From assembly GCF_000764305.2 (NCBI RefSeq), contig NW_025941425.1:82791-146790 (forward strand): a DNA stretch of 64,000 nt. The letters are read 5' to 3'. The notes beneath the pieces are model-generated. The model saw only the letters and a list, made by a program, of their open reading frames with translations. It did no database searches and was not told the DNA's origin. The translations under genes were made by a program, and so were the position numbers. This document shows, in pieces, positions 45,791 through 59,600 of this stretch. Source of the stretch: Hyalella azteca. Taxonomy: Eukaryota > Arthropoda > Malacostraca > Amphipoda > Hyalellidae. The first letter of the stretch is position 1. Every line of letters begins with the position of its first letter.

Positions 45791-48700
45791 TGCCGGTTAT
45801 GCAAACAACTTTTTCACAGACTGAGGATGTGCACTAGAATCTAGAGAGTTACTTTATACGGTGAACGGGCTTATCAGATCTGATGTTTTGTTGTGCTATC
45901 AACACGACAATTTATGTCAAACAATTTGTTTCCGACTAACTGCGTTCCCTTCTACCTCAGAATATCTCGATTTATTCTTTAATCATCCATGAATTCATAT
46001 AGTTTGTGATGTATACATTAATTCATATTCATTAAGGCCAGGCTCCGACTTATCAATGCTTCACTATCGCTTAGCATTGCACATACGCAGCCCATTTCTT
46101 GTTACCGAATTACTTCTCATCGTGTATAGACTCGCTTATATCATTCTTTGTTATTTAGAGTATCATTATGTACGGGTGTCGAACTTTTTCCTGTTTTACT
46201 TAAGAAATAAACATGTTCACTCTCAACAATATAGGTAATCTATCAATGATTGTTGTTATAGAAACGGCTATTGCACGCTATAAATCGTACGTCTTTGGTT
46301 CCGCAATCTTTGATCACGTCGCTATAAAGAGTTGCATCAGCTTGCAGCAAATCATCGTAATTACGTCAGATTTTAATGAAACAATTCGAAAGCAACCATG
46401 ACAATTCTTTTTGTTTGGAATTTGCATTGTGTTATGGCATTGGAAACTTAATGGGAGCTAAAAATAAACTTTTGGAATATGAAGTCTGCACTAACTTATT
46501 TGTTCGCCGCGGTGAACTTGTCAGCAATTCGAGGGAATATGATAAAGTTTAGCAAAAACAAAAGAACTTCAAAGAACTTTTATGTGTAGGCTATTTACCG
46601 ATTCTTGCTGCTTGAAGTAATTCATAATGATTTGTTTTGAAAGCAATTTGTCCTTTTTAAGGCATTCATATCAATCATTTACATGCATGATAGTGCAATG
46701 GTTGTGATGAGATATCAGGTTCACAAAATTATTTACATCTACTTCATCCATTGGACGCAGCGCCCAAAAATTGTATTACGTGCATTTTTTGGTTTTATGG
46801 AAAATGTGGTTTGTTTTTCGTGGATTTTTTTATTGTTAAGGAAAACATGTTAACCATTAACGGGAGCCCTGAGCCGAAAAATACAAAAAAAAAATATTCA
46901 GGTTCCATTCAACCGTAGTCTTGCTAAATCAAATTCCTTGGTTATAATAATATACAAAAAGCAAAGTCTGTTAAAACTTTTAAACTCTGTGCATCTGAGT
47001 AGTACTTTTCTTTTCACTTGTACATTCTTTCCCAGCGGTTGCCTGCAAATTCTAATGGACCTCATCGAAAATCTTGCTCAATGTACATATTACTAAAGAG
47101 TTATGGAAGTTATGGCTTCGAATGAGCCTGGCTTTTTGTTGATAAGAGATTAGAAGTTCGGGTGATTAAAAAAATGACCTCACCGCATAGTTAGCGCAGA
47201 AGCCGACACTACTTCTGCCATTCTAGTTCGAAGGCTTGCACACTAAGATAGGCTATGCTGGATAGTGAACATATTACAGTTAGTCTACTTTGTGTCATTG
47301 GTTTTTAAGTTGTTCCTGCTTGTCTGGAAATAAGAATATTCTATTAGATATGGACATGGCTTTCTGTTGGAAGTAGCTTAAGAAAATGCTATACTTTGTT
47401 CAGCAACAGAGATGCTCTTATTTACCCTATAACTTTTGCGTTATGAATTGAGATAATCTAGGTGGAAAATAATGTGGATCAGATTGTTATCTTTGACTAA
47501 ATGTGAGTAATATTATTAATTCTACTACTATTATATTCTAAGTCTAGATTTGCCATTGCACGTTAAAATCTATTGGCGCTGCCTGATGTTTCTATGTTTC
47601 ATTGCTGTATGTCTAAAGCGACTTTACAACATATAGTGTGCGTGTGTTGGCTTCTTGCACCCGGCGCCCATTACGCTGCTTATCAAGCGACTCTTACTAA
47701 ATCAATTAAATTTAGATCTTTTGAATTACTGTTTTTCATGACGTTTATCAAATTTTTGCTCATGGTGGGACATACAAATTATAAAGATAATAATAATCCG
47801 TGTTCGCCTTTAAACCGAATGTTAATATTATGGATCGTTAAATTAATCTCCGCTGACTTAGCAACTGCATTTCCGTTATTATCGAAATTGTAAACGTGCT
47901 TTTGTACAACAAATGCCCCAAACTCAATCTGCGACGGTAGCTGCGTGTGCTCTTGGCAGATGTCAACTAATGTCTAAAATAAAATTGGTCAACGCGGGGT
48001 TTAGCCGGATCTTGTATGTTGCTTGTTCCTCACTTGCAAATTTGAATTCTTGCGGATAACCTGAAAATTTACCGATCTCTCCTGGAAAATTTCAGATCTC
48101 GCCTAAAATTTACCGATACTCGACGCGGTTTCTGTCATTTTTTAATCGTAATTTCCAAGATTTCCAATGTTACTGCCAATTTTTGGGCCTGATATGTACA
48201 AATCGTTGTTCCTACAGAAGATACGAATACCTCAAGCGTTTTAAAACGCGACGCACACGACGACTTTGTACAACGTTTCGGATGCATCTTTTGGATACGT
48301 GTTACGGATACGTCTTTTCGGTATCCTGTTACAAAATGTTTATGAGTGACAAGTAAATGGTGCTATAGAACCGCAATGCAAGTAAAACATTTGCGTTGTT
48401 AATAATCGTTGAGCTCTTCACGCAGCGGGTTTGGTAGCGCAAGACTGCCTTGTTTCGTAACGGGTTTTAGCTGTCATACAAATAAAGCGTGCCTCTCAAC
48501 TCCAAAGTTAAAGCAAAACTAAGAGTACAAAGCTTATCGTCTTCTTGCCATCGACTGTTCCGATCTTATTAATGTCACCGCCTTGTCGCACTGTTCCCAT
48601 GTCTTCTGACACGTTCAATGTGCACTGGATGCGATCACGTTACGAGTGCGAGCGCGATTATGTCACAAACTTTGTAGCCTTTTATTAATAGTGTTTATCA

Positions 48701-49884
48701 AATGCACTAGCCTGAGTAATAATTTAACGGGTTGGCTGGCTGACAAAATTTGTGCGTACTTCAGGGTTAGGTTACAGAGTTTGTAGATCGTCTCTCTCAC
48801 ACCCGTATTGTGATCGCGTTTGGCGTACAGCATTTGTTTTCCGAAGCCATTGAGTGTTTTCTTTGGGTGTTGCTCATCGATGTTTATTAGAGTAAATAAA
48901 TGCTATTTGAATGTACAAGTTCAACTACCTCATCAACTCTCAACGAGCTCGTTGATTACCGGCGAATATGTAAAAATTTAAAAGAAATGTTTGATTATTT
49001 TTATCGGTTCGTGATTTTACAATGTTGAACTGCTAAGCAAGTTTATTCCCGTAACTGAGATGAATTTTTCGATGTTTCGGTATAGTTTGGTAGTTGCATT
49101 CATGGATCAAACGTACTCAGCACTTTAGTAATACTTCAATATGCGTGCTAAACTTTTTATAACAACCGATACAGTACAAACTTCTGAAGAACTTCATCTC
49201 TTTCTCGCAAATTTTCCCTCTCTGTGGATTTTTTTTTCTAAACTATTTTCGTAAGGCAACGTTTTCGTTCCTGTTTGGGTGCCTTTCGTTTATAACTTCA
49301 TTGTGCGAAAATGTTTTAAAATACTAGATAATTTTCAAAAGCATTCATCGAAATATTTTGTGTCGGATGTTGCGCTATTGTCGACACTATTTGAGTTACC
49401 GTTGATTTTGCCATATATGGATGCATTGTGAAGAATACATTTTGAATAGCTTAATTATTAGGAGATTTGTGTCCTCGTGTCACTATTCAAGCAGTTTTTT
49501 AAGTTTAATAGTGAATTAAGAAGAAAAATGTTTCTCGTCAGCTTGTCTTGCAATTAAACTTTACAAAAATACCTCATTTGTCATATTATTTGCGATGTGT
49601 ACTGTTTTTGTACTTAAATGTTTGGAAAATTCATTTTGTTGCGGCTGACTCGTCGTGCTCAGGCGGCACAGGATATTTTTGCTCTCGAATTCAAGTTTTT
49701 CGAATTTATTTCCACGCTCCACATCCGGAATAGCTTTGTCAAAGGTTTAATATGCGCTTGCTCTGATGATATTTTTAAAATTAATTATTTTTAGCCCCTT
49801 CCTTTGGAGTTTATAAATTTTCTGGAGCTTGCTCAATTTAAATTTTAAATGCCGTCACGGAATCATGTTTTTTTTTTTTAACTT

Positions 49885-50080
49885 TGAACATTTCGTTTTT
49901 TATATAATCCTTTCAACGTTTCATTAGTATTTTAAACCTTTAAATAGTTCATTATTAATTTCAACACATTATTCATTTTAACATTATAACGTTTCGTTGT
50001 TCATTTTATCCTTCAAACAATTCATTGCTAATTTAAATCTTTAAACTGTTCGTTATTCATTATAACATTAAAACGTTCCG
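49885..50080. repeat. Degenerate ~31-bp AT-rich array
   Basis: Diverged units carry ttaaaccttt, aaacgtttcgttgttcattt and similar. Confidence 0.6.
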
Positions 50081-51241
50081 TACAAATAAAGAAAGAAATC
50101 GTTAGCGAAGAACCCTGTGCCGACTGCAGCGACATTTCTTTGCAATATCACCTCAGGTTGAACATGTTATTTATTATTGTTAATTAAATCATACTGGACG
50201 ATCGTTTGCAGTAGGTTATGTGTCGGGAACGACCATCATTTTCTGACCAAAGATTCTGTTCGTAATTTTGATAAACTTGCTTTTGTTTTACTAAATCCTG
50301 ATTGCCTATCAGACGACATTGTCAGAAAATGACCAGGCGTTTCTATGTTTTCTTGTAGTAAATTTAGTAAAAAGAGAAGAAGTGAAACGTCAATAAACTT
50401 GAAGATAATCCATATTATTTTCTTTTCCATTCATTCCCATTGATCGTGATCTCGGTTATGTATAGACTGTTAGAAAGGAAGAAAGGCATCATTCGAGAGT
50501 GATTATATGGCGAATGTAACTGCTGAAATCAAAATTAATGGAAGAAAAACTAATTTTTAACATTCACAGAATTCGTGACTTCAAATCAAACAGTAGTATA
50601 AAAATTTGCGGATGTTTTAGAAAATTTCTATTTGCAAAACTGATCAAATTTTGTACTCAGCTTGTAAAACCTACATCTTATTATAATGCACAGTCTGCGA
50701 CACATGAGTCATGATTTCAACATTTTCGAACTATGAGACGCGCATTCTTCCGGGTAACTTAAATGTTAGTTTAACTTCCGTAGACTTTGTGCGTAATTGA
50801 TGAGTATCTTATATGTGCATTGCAGTCTGCGTGGACTATTATAATTGTTTGAACAATGCCGCTTGTTAATTCGGTTTTGTTCTATTAAAGCATGGCTGCT
50901 CAGCAGGAATTCAATGGAAATGATAACATGAACGTCTTTATTTCATTCGAACAAAAGAATTTCATGTTCATTCTCGAGTTAAGAGTTTATTCGTGCCACT
51001 TTCCCTAGAAATAGCAATGGCTGTATTTTTCAATATTACAAAAACTTGTCCATTGAAGTTGTAAATGAAGCTTGCCGAATGAGCCTTGTTTTCTGGCCTT
51101 CCTTCATCTATATTAGATAATTTTTCATAACTAATTAATCGGGAACATGAAGGGTGCTGGAGGCGTCTATGTGTTTTGAGTGAGCCACGAATGTGCTAAA
51201 CTAACGATGCAAAAACATGACTTGGGTGCAGACTAACACTT

Positions 51242-51355
51242 TAATAACTTCTTGTAATACTTTAATAACCTCTTGTAATACTTCAATAACGTCTTGTAAT
51301 ACTTCAATAACATCTTGTAATACTTCAATAACCTCTTGTAATACATCAATAACGT
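51242..51355. repeat. 21-bp array (cttgtaatacttcaataacg)
   Basis: Five to six units of cttgtaatacttcaataacg followed by t, about 600 bp upstream of exon D. Confidence 0.95.
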
Positions 51356-51963
51356 GTTAATTGAAGATTTGACTTCATTAACACTGTATTCTGCAATCAA
51401 ATGTTGTACATTCTAAGTTTGTGCCCTAAATTACCTAATCAACTTCATCTAATTGACTTAATTGAATATCTAACGTAACGATAAATGAATAATAACAATA
51501 GACTATGAATATTTTTCACAGGAAGAAATGTGTTCTTGAACATCAACGCAGTTGTACAATGTGCAGCGCATGTTTCTCTCATTGTAGTATTTATTTGCCA
51601 AATACATGGGTCAATTAATTTATCAAGTATTCAATTCAAGTGCAAGCATTCATTCCTTTTCTACTTCCTTCAATGGAGAATCTATTTGGAGACTCGGTAA
51701 GAAGTATGTAAATTTCAATGTAAAGTCCGTTCAACTATTTAATTCGAAAAAATTACACTCTCTTTTATATGAGAAGGCTGAATATTGATTTGTGGGATAT
51801 AATGGATATATTCTTTGGCATATGAATAATTATGGTGTTACATAAATAAAGGAGTATAGATTTTCCACGAGACAAATGATTTAGGGTTACGGGTGTAATG
51901 ACTAGCACTTGCAATCATGTGGCACAAGATGAACATGTGTGTGTTTTTTATCCGGGGTCACAG

Positions 51964-52676
51964 ATGGCAGTGGCTGCAGCGGTTCCTCACCCCCACCGAC
52001 CGCTCACCTCAACAGCCTCCACAATTCGCCAGTCTCCCTCTTCTTCCCCCCTCGGACCTGGTCCACATCCACGGCAGGGTTGCGCCCTCACCTAGCCTTG
52101 CCTCCCCTCACGCCCCTATCTTCTTTGACGTTCAGTGCTTCAGCAGCCAGAGTCTCGCATGCTCAGGGACAGCACAGCACATCTTCCCACAACCATCACG
52201 CGTCACTGACTGCGGCTGCGGCAGCAGCGTTACGCCAGCGTATCGTACGTCCGTCACATAGGCCGGCGCACTGCCCTGCCTGCGGCCGGTACTTCACGTT
52301 CGGCCACAACATGAAGGCGCACCTCAAACGTTGTCCTAAGAACCCTAACCGCATCATCACCACTTCGTCCAGCGCCACGACCACGTCGTTTGCGACCGTA
52401 ATGACGAGCGTATTACGCACCACGTCACCCTCGCGTCGTTTTACTCTGTCGCCTCCAACTCTCGTACGACCTTCTTCGCCAACACCGGCAGCGCGGATGC
52501 CTCTGCGCCTGCCTGTTTCGCCGCCCACTTTGCCGTTGATTGCATCTGCATTCTGCAACTACAAACTTGAACCGCTCGACTCTTCACCGGTACAGTCACC
52601 AACCGCTTCGTCGCCGTCACCAACATCGCATGTCGTCGCCGACAACACGTCGGAAAGCAACGCTTCGCGAGTTTGA
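51964..52676 (+). CDS. Alternative terminal exon D: single C2HC zinc finger (sister of exon C)
   Basis: The acceptor is ttatccggggtcacag (AG at 51962-51963), with a poor pyrimidine tract. The split codon becomes Asp and 237 residues run to TGA 52674-52676. A Ser/Pro/His-rich leader of about 100 residues with a poly-Ala run (TAAAAAAAL) precedes one finger, CPAC-X12-H-X3-C (52272-52334). The finger shares the HRPA/RRPA lead-in, an aromatic core and N-M-K-x-H-L-K with exon C. The tail is Ser/Thr/Pro-rich with Y-K-L-E-P-L-D-S-S-P at 52560-52589, a SUMO-motif look-alike. There is no second finger. Two further AGs at 51969-51970 and 51978-51979 would shift the frame and lose the finger. The first AATAAA downstream is 53470-53475. 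Confidence 0.88.
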
Positions 52677-53209
52677 GAGCCAAGGCCGTTCAAAATTATC
52701 AGAATGTCTTTAGCTAGTTGTCACTATTCAAATATATGTGTCTCTGTAACTAATTTGCAGATAGAAAAATTATGTTTATTTCTGGCGCAACTATGACTAT
52801 GGAGAAGGAATTGTCTGAATAGACAGACTAGTCCTAACAAACAGAATTTAGACTCAATTTTCCTCTCTTTTCTTAAATCAAACAAAGATGTGGCCTCTGT
52901 TTTCTTCATTTAAATATGTATGACAAGTGACAAGCTAGCCATGGAAGGAAGAGTGGCATGGTTCATGCGTCTGGCAGCCGAGAGTAGTTTATTCTCCCAT
53001 CATTGCCAGCCACAGAGAGCATGACAGTCCCCAAGCGTAGTGTTGCCATCAAAAATTAAGGAATGGCGTAACTTATATTATAAGAACAATCTATCATAAA
53101 AGTAAGATTCAAAAGCATATACTCAGTAACTTAATTAATACTCATTTAAATTAATCTATATTTACGTTTCGATAATACATCATTTGAGACTGAGTGCGTC
53201 TAATTGAGA

Positions 53210-53302
53210 AATGTTAGATGTCGTGTCGGCTTCTTTTGAGATATGTTTGATGTCATGTTGGCCTCATTTGAATTATGTTGGGTGACATGTTGGCTGAGTA
53301 AT
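53210..53302. repeat. ~31-bp repeat (atgtttgatgtcatgttggc)
   Basis: Three units of atgtttgatgtcatgttggc plus ctcatttgaatt-like sequence. Confidence 0.75.
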
Positions 53303-54267
53303 CGCCTCATTCTGACCAAGGAGTCTGTCTGGAAGTATGCTACACTTTAATGACTTGCCTTTCTTCCCTAATGGAAAGAAGTATGAGGTCTCAAAAATTA
53401 TTATTCAGTTCATTAGAATAATATTTTATTTCTCTATCACGGTCATTACTATTGACAATACATAAATGAAATAAAACCTCTGTGATGACCACTAAAAAAA
53501 ATGTCCGCAGACTAAATAAACTGGTTGCACACTTAAGTGATCGTTTGGTTATGGGTATCGTCTGGGTCTAAAATTAAAAGAATTTCGCTTTTAGGTTTTT
53601 TGGCTTATTTTATTGCAGCGGAAAATAAGCATCCGAAGCAGCAAACCCAATGTATGTGCGGGCTTTAGTTTTTGCGTGAGGCAGTTTCAAATTCACATAA
53701 AATGAATATTTTTTATAAAGATTTTCTTTCAGAAAAATGTTATTTATAGGTTATTATTTGCGTTAAACTGGATAACAATAAATCATGCAGATCGTACCCT
53801 CAATAGGAGTAATATGCGATGGGAAAGCTGGGGATTCATTTTCAAGCAAATATTTTAGACTTTACTTCCTTATCTTAATTCACATCACATATTTGGCGTT
53901 CCTGAATAATAAAACTTCCTTCATTTAAAATAGATCTTTTCAAATTTTCAAGCTACAACATTGAAAGACATATCATTCGATTTGTAAAGAGAATGTCTAA
54001 CGGCTCTAGAAGCTCATTTCTCCGATTTATTCATTGTTTGAATTATATAATGAAAAATGTGAGAAAGAGGGCGAAAAGTGGAAGAAGTCTAGTAAAAAAA
54101 ATGGAAAATGGCTCCTAGAGTCTCTAGATATTTGCATTACGAACCTAATGACTTGTCTCTCGACATTGTAGCACGCAAATTGAATGAGGAGATTGATTTT
54201 CAAAAGTCCCTCTTTTTAGCGCATTTTCTCATTTATGGAAAAAATGCACTATTGTGCTCGCCATGTC

Positions 54268-54273
54268 CGTCTA

Positions 54274-54311
<38 letters not shown>

Positions 54312-54332
54312 CGTCTGTCCATCCGTCCGTGA
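54268..54332. repeat. (TCTG)n / (TCCG)n microsatellite
   Basis: Roughly fifteen tetranucleotides run from tctgtctgtctg into tccgtccgtctgtccatccg. It ends the open frame 54108-54332, which is not otherwise gene-like. Confidence 0.95.
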
Positions 54333-54856
54333 CCTCAAGTTTTCGCCGACGAGAAAATGCGTTCTCTGTCACTCACTGCAGTGAGTACTGAGTTATATTT
54401 TTTCTATTTTCTAAGCATTTCACGTTTTCCTTCATTTTCTGAAAGTAGTCACGCGAACTAAAATTTCTTCATGTCTGTGAGGTTTCAGAAAGAAAGGTTT
54501 TAGAAAGGACTTTTTTTAGACCCAGACGACCCCATTACTTATTCTGTGGTAGACAGTTTGTAATTTCTTGTGTTTAACTTTTGTGGCCAATTGGTTTTAC
54601 ACAAGGAAATTCTCAATTAGTTATGCTTTGAAATAATAACATTGATTCCACATCGTTGTATGTTGACGAATGGTGCTCTGTTTGATGTAGGGCATTGACA
54701 CATCGGACAGCTTGGTGTCGTACATGTCGTATACCATTTATATTTTGTTATTTCAACTTTTGCCCAGCAAATGTAGCTCGCTGATACGGTTAATAAAAAG
54801 TCACGAACAACGAGAAATCTAATCATGGAAATATAAGTGATCTAAACACCCAGTGT

Positions 54857-54873
54857 ATATATATATATATAAG
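54857..54873. repeat. (TA)n microsatellite
   Basis: An uninterrupted run of about eight TA dinucleotides. Confidence 0.9.
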
Positions 54874-55679
54874 ATGTCTAACCACGTTGAATGACTTTAA
54901 ATATCACAAAAGTTTTTATTTGTGGACTTGGTGCTGCTCTCAATTGAAATATGTGCTCTCGATTGCGAAATATTTTGTCTAGAACTAAAGCTAGTTTTTA
55001 AGCTCACACGCTCATCGTGAAAACAATGCAGGTCTTCGTATGAATTTTTGCTGTAGCTTCGCTGTTCGAGGAACTGTTCAAGATGACAGGCATCTCAACT
55101 CAAGTGCCATAACCACATATGCTACAATATTTATATAGATTTAATAATAATAATCACAATTTATGTCTTATTGTATTTCTAAGCCAGTTTGGTGCGAGTG
55201 TGTCGGTGCCATGCCTTACTGCCTCTCTAACTTTACTTTTAAACTTAAGTTGTAAGTTGATGACGCGTCACCATAAACTGAGTTTGTGGCTATGCTTGAT
55301 TAAGATGGCAGCATCGTTGCAATCATACAAATTTTCTTTGAATACCCAAGGTGTCATCTGATTCTTTGTCATAAATGGCGTGTTCTCTCCCATGATGTGT
55401 TACTATTTGCGCAACTCTGTTCATTTACACTTTATTTTACTGCCGTGCCATGCAAGACCGTTCCGTGCTTGAAAATTATAAGATTCGCGTCAGTATAAAT
55501 TATATTACTTTATTCTTTATTGCTTGAAAAGTGCCTTTAAAATGTTTGCATTCAATATCAGGCTATGATTTATCTGAACAACATCCAATATATGTATTAG
55601 TGCGCACTATTCGTAATAAAAAAAAAGTGTTAAACGTTCTACGAACTAGTATCTGGTGATGATTGGTGCTATTATACGA

Positions 55680-55755
55680 ATCATAGTAAGACTCATTGTA
55701 AGAGTCATCGTAAACTCATTATAATATTCATAGTAAGACTAATAGTAAGAAACAC
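55680..55755. repeat. Degenerate repeat, cattgtaagagtcat
   Basis: Four diverged copies of tcatagtaagactcatt-like units. Confidence 0.65.
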
Positions 55756-56447
55756 ATTAATATTCATGAGTGAGATGGAGAGGCAACGCATGTATGAAGA
55801 TGTAGCTATTATAGCTTCGCCGTGCCGTGGTCGCTATAGCTGTCTTTTAGAGCTGCTGTTGGTTTGTTCAAGACACTTGGATTAAGCTTACGGTTTGTTA
55901 TGTTTGTCACGTAATTGTAAGTAGTTGATTAATGCACTAACTCTCTAGTTTAGGTCGAGCATTATTTTGGTTGTGTCTTAATGGTTTCTGCTTGGATAAT
56001 GACAATAACCGCTCTCTATCTGTCTCTCTTCGTTAAACGTTTGTTGTTTAGGCCTATAGAAATGCTCGTTAAGTTTAGTTACTCGTAGCTCTTTTATCTG
56101 AAGTACTTTAACGTAAAAGACTGTTACTTTCAACAGACTTTCATATGTGCCATATTATTTACGCGCTGGTGTAGGAATCGTGACCGAAGTATAACATAAG
56201 ATTGCTGCGGTAGATGCTCTAGGGCTTGCAGCTACTATTATATTTATGTATTTGGTTATTTTACTATCTTCGATTCATCTAAGATGACTCAGCATCTCTG
56301 TAATAATATCGTGAGTCTAATGCAAATATTTTTGGAGCTAACAACAGCAAAGTCGAATAACAACCACACTGGGTAAAAAAGCTCAATATAATCTTGAAGA
56401 TTCTGATTTCTAACGACCGTGTGATTGTACGCCATTATTTGCATGGC

Positions 56448-56690
56448 GTCGAATTTGAAAGATGTATGACAACATTGGCATAACTTCTAGTTTGAAAGAT
56501 GTATGACAACATTGGCATAACGTCGAATTTTAAAGATGTATGACAACATTGGAATATCGTCGAGTTTGAGAGATGTGTAACAACATTGGCATTACTTCGA
56601 GTTTGAAAGAAGTATGACAACATTAGCATAGCGTCGAATATAAAAGATGTATGTCAAAATTGGCATAGCGTCGACTTTGTAAGAAAGTCA
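56448..56690. repeat. 37-bp array (gatgtatgacaacattggca)
   Basis: Six to seven units of gatgtatgacaacattggca followed by taacgtcgaatttgaaa. The 56461 and 56498 starts give the period. Confidence 0.9.
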
Positions 56691-59600
56691 GTCGCTAGTG
56701 CCAGGTAGCCGAGCCATTATGCCAGAGTAAAGTTTATGTGGCCGATTTATCATACTTCGATGCAAAGCAATTGACAACTTCTATGCGCCGTCAAGTTATC
56801 GGCTTGTAAGACAATCTTTCAATATTGGTGCTTCATTAGTTTAAAGGGTTGTCGGTCGTTTGCCATAAAAATGCGCTTCCGAGTCTTTCACAGAAAGGTC
56901 TCAACCGAAAAGATGTGCCGCAGTTTTAAGTTTATTTACATCCATGATATTTTACGTAGTCAGTTTAAGTTTTACTCATCGGAAGGTGTATTAGTTATAA
57001 ACTGTTAACATGGAAATAGTGATGTTGCATTATTTATGTTGAACATTGTCTCCCGGTGCTGCTTCGACGCTGCTATCGAAACTAGTCCACTCATGACAAA
57101 ATGATCGTAGAAATTAGAAAGAAATCGTAGTGTTTATTAGTAGAGGATCATAGAAATTGAAGTCAGCGTAAAAGTCAATGTGCGCGAGTTCTAAGAGAAG
57201 ACATACCCCAATCGATGCCAGTGCTCTCTGAACGTTAAACAATCATTGCTCATTCTTTCTACCTGTCATTTTTTTGCTTTTCGTTTGTAGTTGCTGCTTT
57301 TTTTAGTAATTTATTGAATTTTAGTTGCTTTGTAGCTACTCTCAGTTCGTAGACTTTGTTTCGGATATCCTTGAAATCGATTTGTTTGACCTTATTTTGG
57401 TGGAAAAAGAGATTTTAATTTTCTTCTAGCGAAAAATACTTTCAAATTAGGAATAGATTAGATGATATAAATTGTCCGGAATGCAAGATTTGATCATAAA
57501 TTGTCTTTGTTGGAGTTGAACGCAGCAAGGAATTTATGTCTCGAAAGATTCCATAAACTTTGATTAGATTAAAGTTTAAAGTATTCGATATAAATCTAAA
57601 ACTTATTCTTTACTCATTCAACGCAACTCCAGGGAAGTCGTAAAATAGAATTACGAACGTTGCAGGAAATTAAAATGGCAAAATTTCAAAACCCTTTATT
57701 GCCTCTTTAATTTATGTTAAATTCATGATATTTCGAATTGCATAAAAATAACAAAATTTCCCACAGTTCTAACACAATTAACAACTCTGAATAAAGCTCT
57801 AATTGGATAATGACCGATTTATTTTCTTAAGGGGCCATCTATTTTCAATATTGTTAAACGTAACATTATTCATTATTAGTGAATGTAGCTCGATAGATTA
57901 TTTATTGGTAAATGTAATTGATTCATAATCGATGGATGTAGACAAATTCATTGCCAGTGCATTCATCTGTTTTTTGATGAATGCTTGCACCGAAATCAAC
58001 TCGTGTTACCAGCAGTCCACACACCGACTTTTTCCATGAATACCGAACTTTTGAAATGATTCATAGGTTCTATGCATGTTTATAGTCGTACATTGTTTCT
58101 AAAAAAAAGTAATTAAATTCTAAGTCGGAACATAAGATTTCATTTTTATGTTCAAGCGATCGAGAAAAGCTTCTGCTCTCATACCATTAGATATCAGCGA
58201 AGTAATTTAATTATACATGCTTGCGATAGGAGTTTGTGTCGCTCAATAAACTTTCATTCGCATCGATGATTACAGAATTGCTACATTTCATTCATATATC
58301 TCGGTTTGTTAATATTATTTACTTACCACGCTTTAATTATGTTCCATTTGTTAATTTCATTCCGTTTCTTTATGATATTTTTAGGTTACATTCCGCGCCG
58401 TATTTTTTACAGCAAGTTTGTTTTTGCCAGATCTGCCTCCAGCAAATATGGTTTACTTTAGGTTTAACTTTCTAAGACATTATTTGAGGTTTTCTATGTA
58501 AGTTAACATTGTATTCCTATAATTTTTGCATTCCGTTCGCGTTATGATAATTTGCAACGATGACATTCAGATGATGTTCAACTTGAAAACGTTTACTGTC
58601 ATTTATCTTGGGCTGCGTTTATTTTTTATCGGTTGTAATCCATTCCGTTTATGTTATGATAAGTTTAAATAGTCTCTTTTTCCGTTTGCATAGTGCAATA
58701 TATTATATTAATTGCATTTAATACTTTTTTGCTGTTATAAAATTGTCTGCATTTATTTACGTATTTAAAAACTATTCAAATGAAGTTTTTTACAGCTTTT
58801 GTTTCGAGATAACTTTTCATTGATGCTCATTGCAATCAATAATGTCTCATGTATGATTTAAATTCATGGCTCGTGTGGTAGTTTCATGTCTGCAAGCGAT
58901 GTTGTAAGAACATTAATGTTGCTCAAATTTTCAAGTCTACAAACCGAACTTGGCCGCAGTTTTAGAAGATCTTCATTCCTGAAAAAAATGTGCATCTGAG
59001 TATATAGGTCTTCCGCAAGACGAGTTAATGTATTCTCTTATTGTAATTATTAACTGAATATCAAGACAACTTCGAAATAATATTCATTATATCATTATTA
59101 TAAACATCACAGTTGAAGAGAATATATAGTGCGCTTCTGAAGATCGGTGCACAATATGCGGAAATCATTGGGCCATGAATGTGTTGACATTGATGATGGT
59201 TAATCAACAGCATATTATCTGTAAAATTCATGGTGTATTAATTTATCAATTGTAGTCTATGTGCCTAAAAGTCATCCAGCTTGCAGACTGTTGAAACTCT
59301 GACAGGGGTATAGTATATCTAAGACACCGTACTTAATCATGTCTACAAACATGGCATATGTACATTCATGGTTGCTTAATTTTTTCATCTGTTGATTATT
59401 TTGAAGTTTTATTATGATTATGTTAAGTTTAGTATGTTTTGATTTGCTCAACTTGTATATTTTGTTACAGCTGTTTTTTGTTTTAGTATGCGGATTAGTG
59501 AAGTAGTGCGTTATTGCATATTACCTCGAAGACTATGGTGCCATACTGACGGAGGCTTGGTGCAAGACCTCCGCAGCGACCTAAAGTAGCTAGCGAAGAG

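Larger units (their letters stand above)
34148..51963 (+). other. 3'UTR of exon C and 17.8-kb interval to exon D
   Basis: This is the longest stretch without a supported exon. Apart from the listed arrays, the second MITE copy and short inverted repeats, I see nothing supportable in 34150-34840, 34880-35830, 36260-38390, 38495-40740, 40900-41570, 42000-42650, 42990-44100, 44165-45640, 45795-49880, 50085-51240 and 51355-51960. An open frame of 106 codons at 47573-47893 has no motif or coding-like base composition. Confidence 0.55.

Noticed and set aside
47573..47893. 106-codon open frame
   Set aside because: AT-rich, no recognisable domain, no supporting start or splice signals; plausible by chance in a window this size.
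54108..54332. 74-codon frame ending in Cys-Leu-Ser-Val repeats
   Set aside because: The repeat is the (TCTG)n microsatellite; the rest has no motif.
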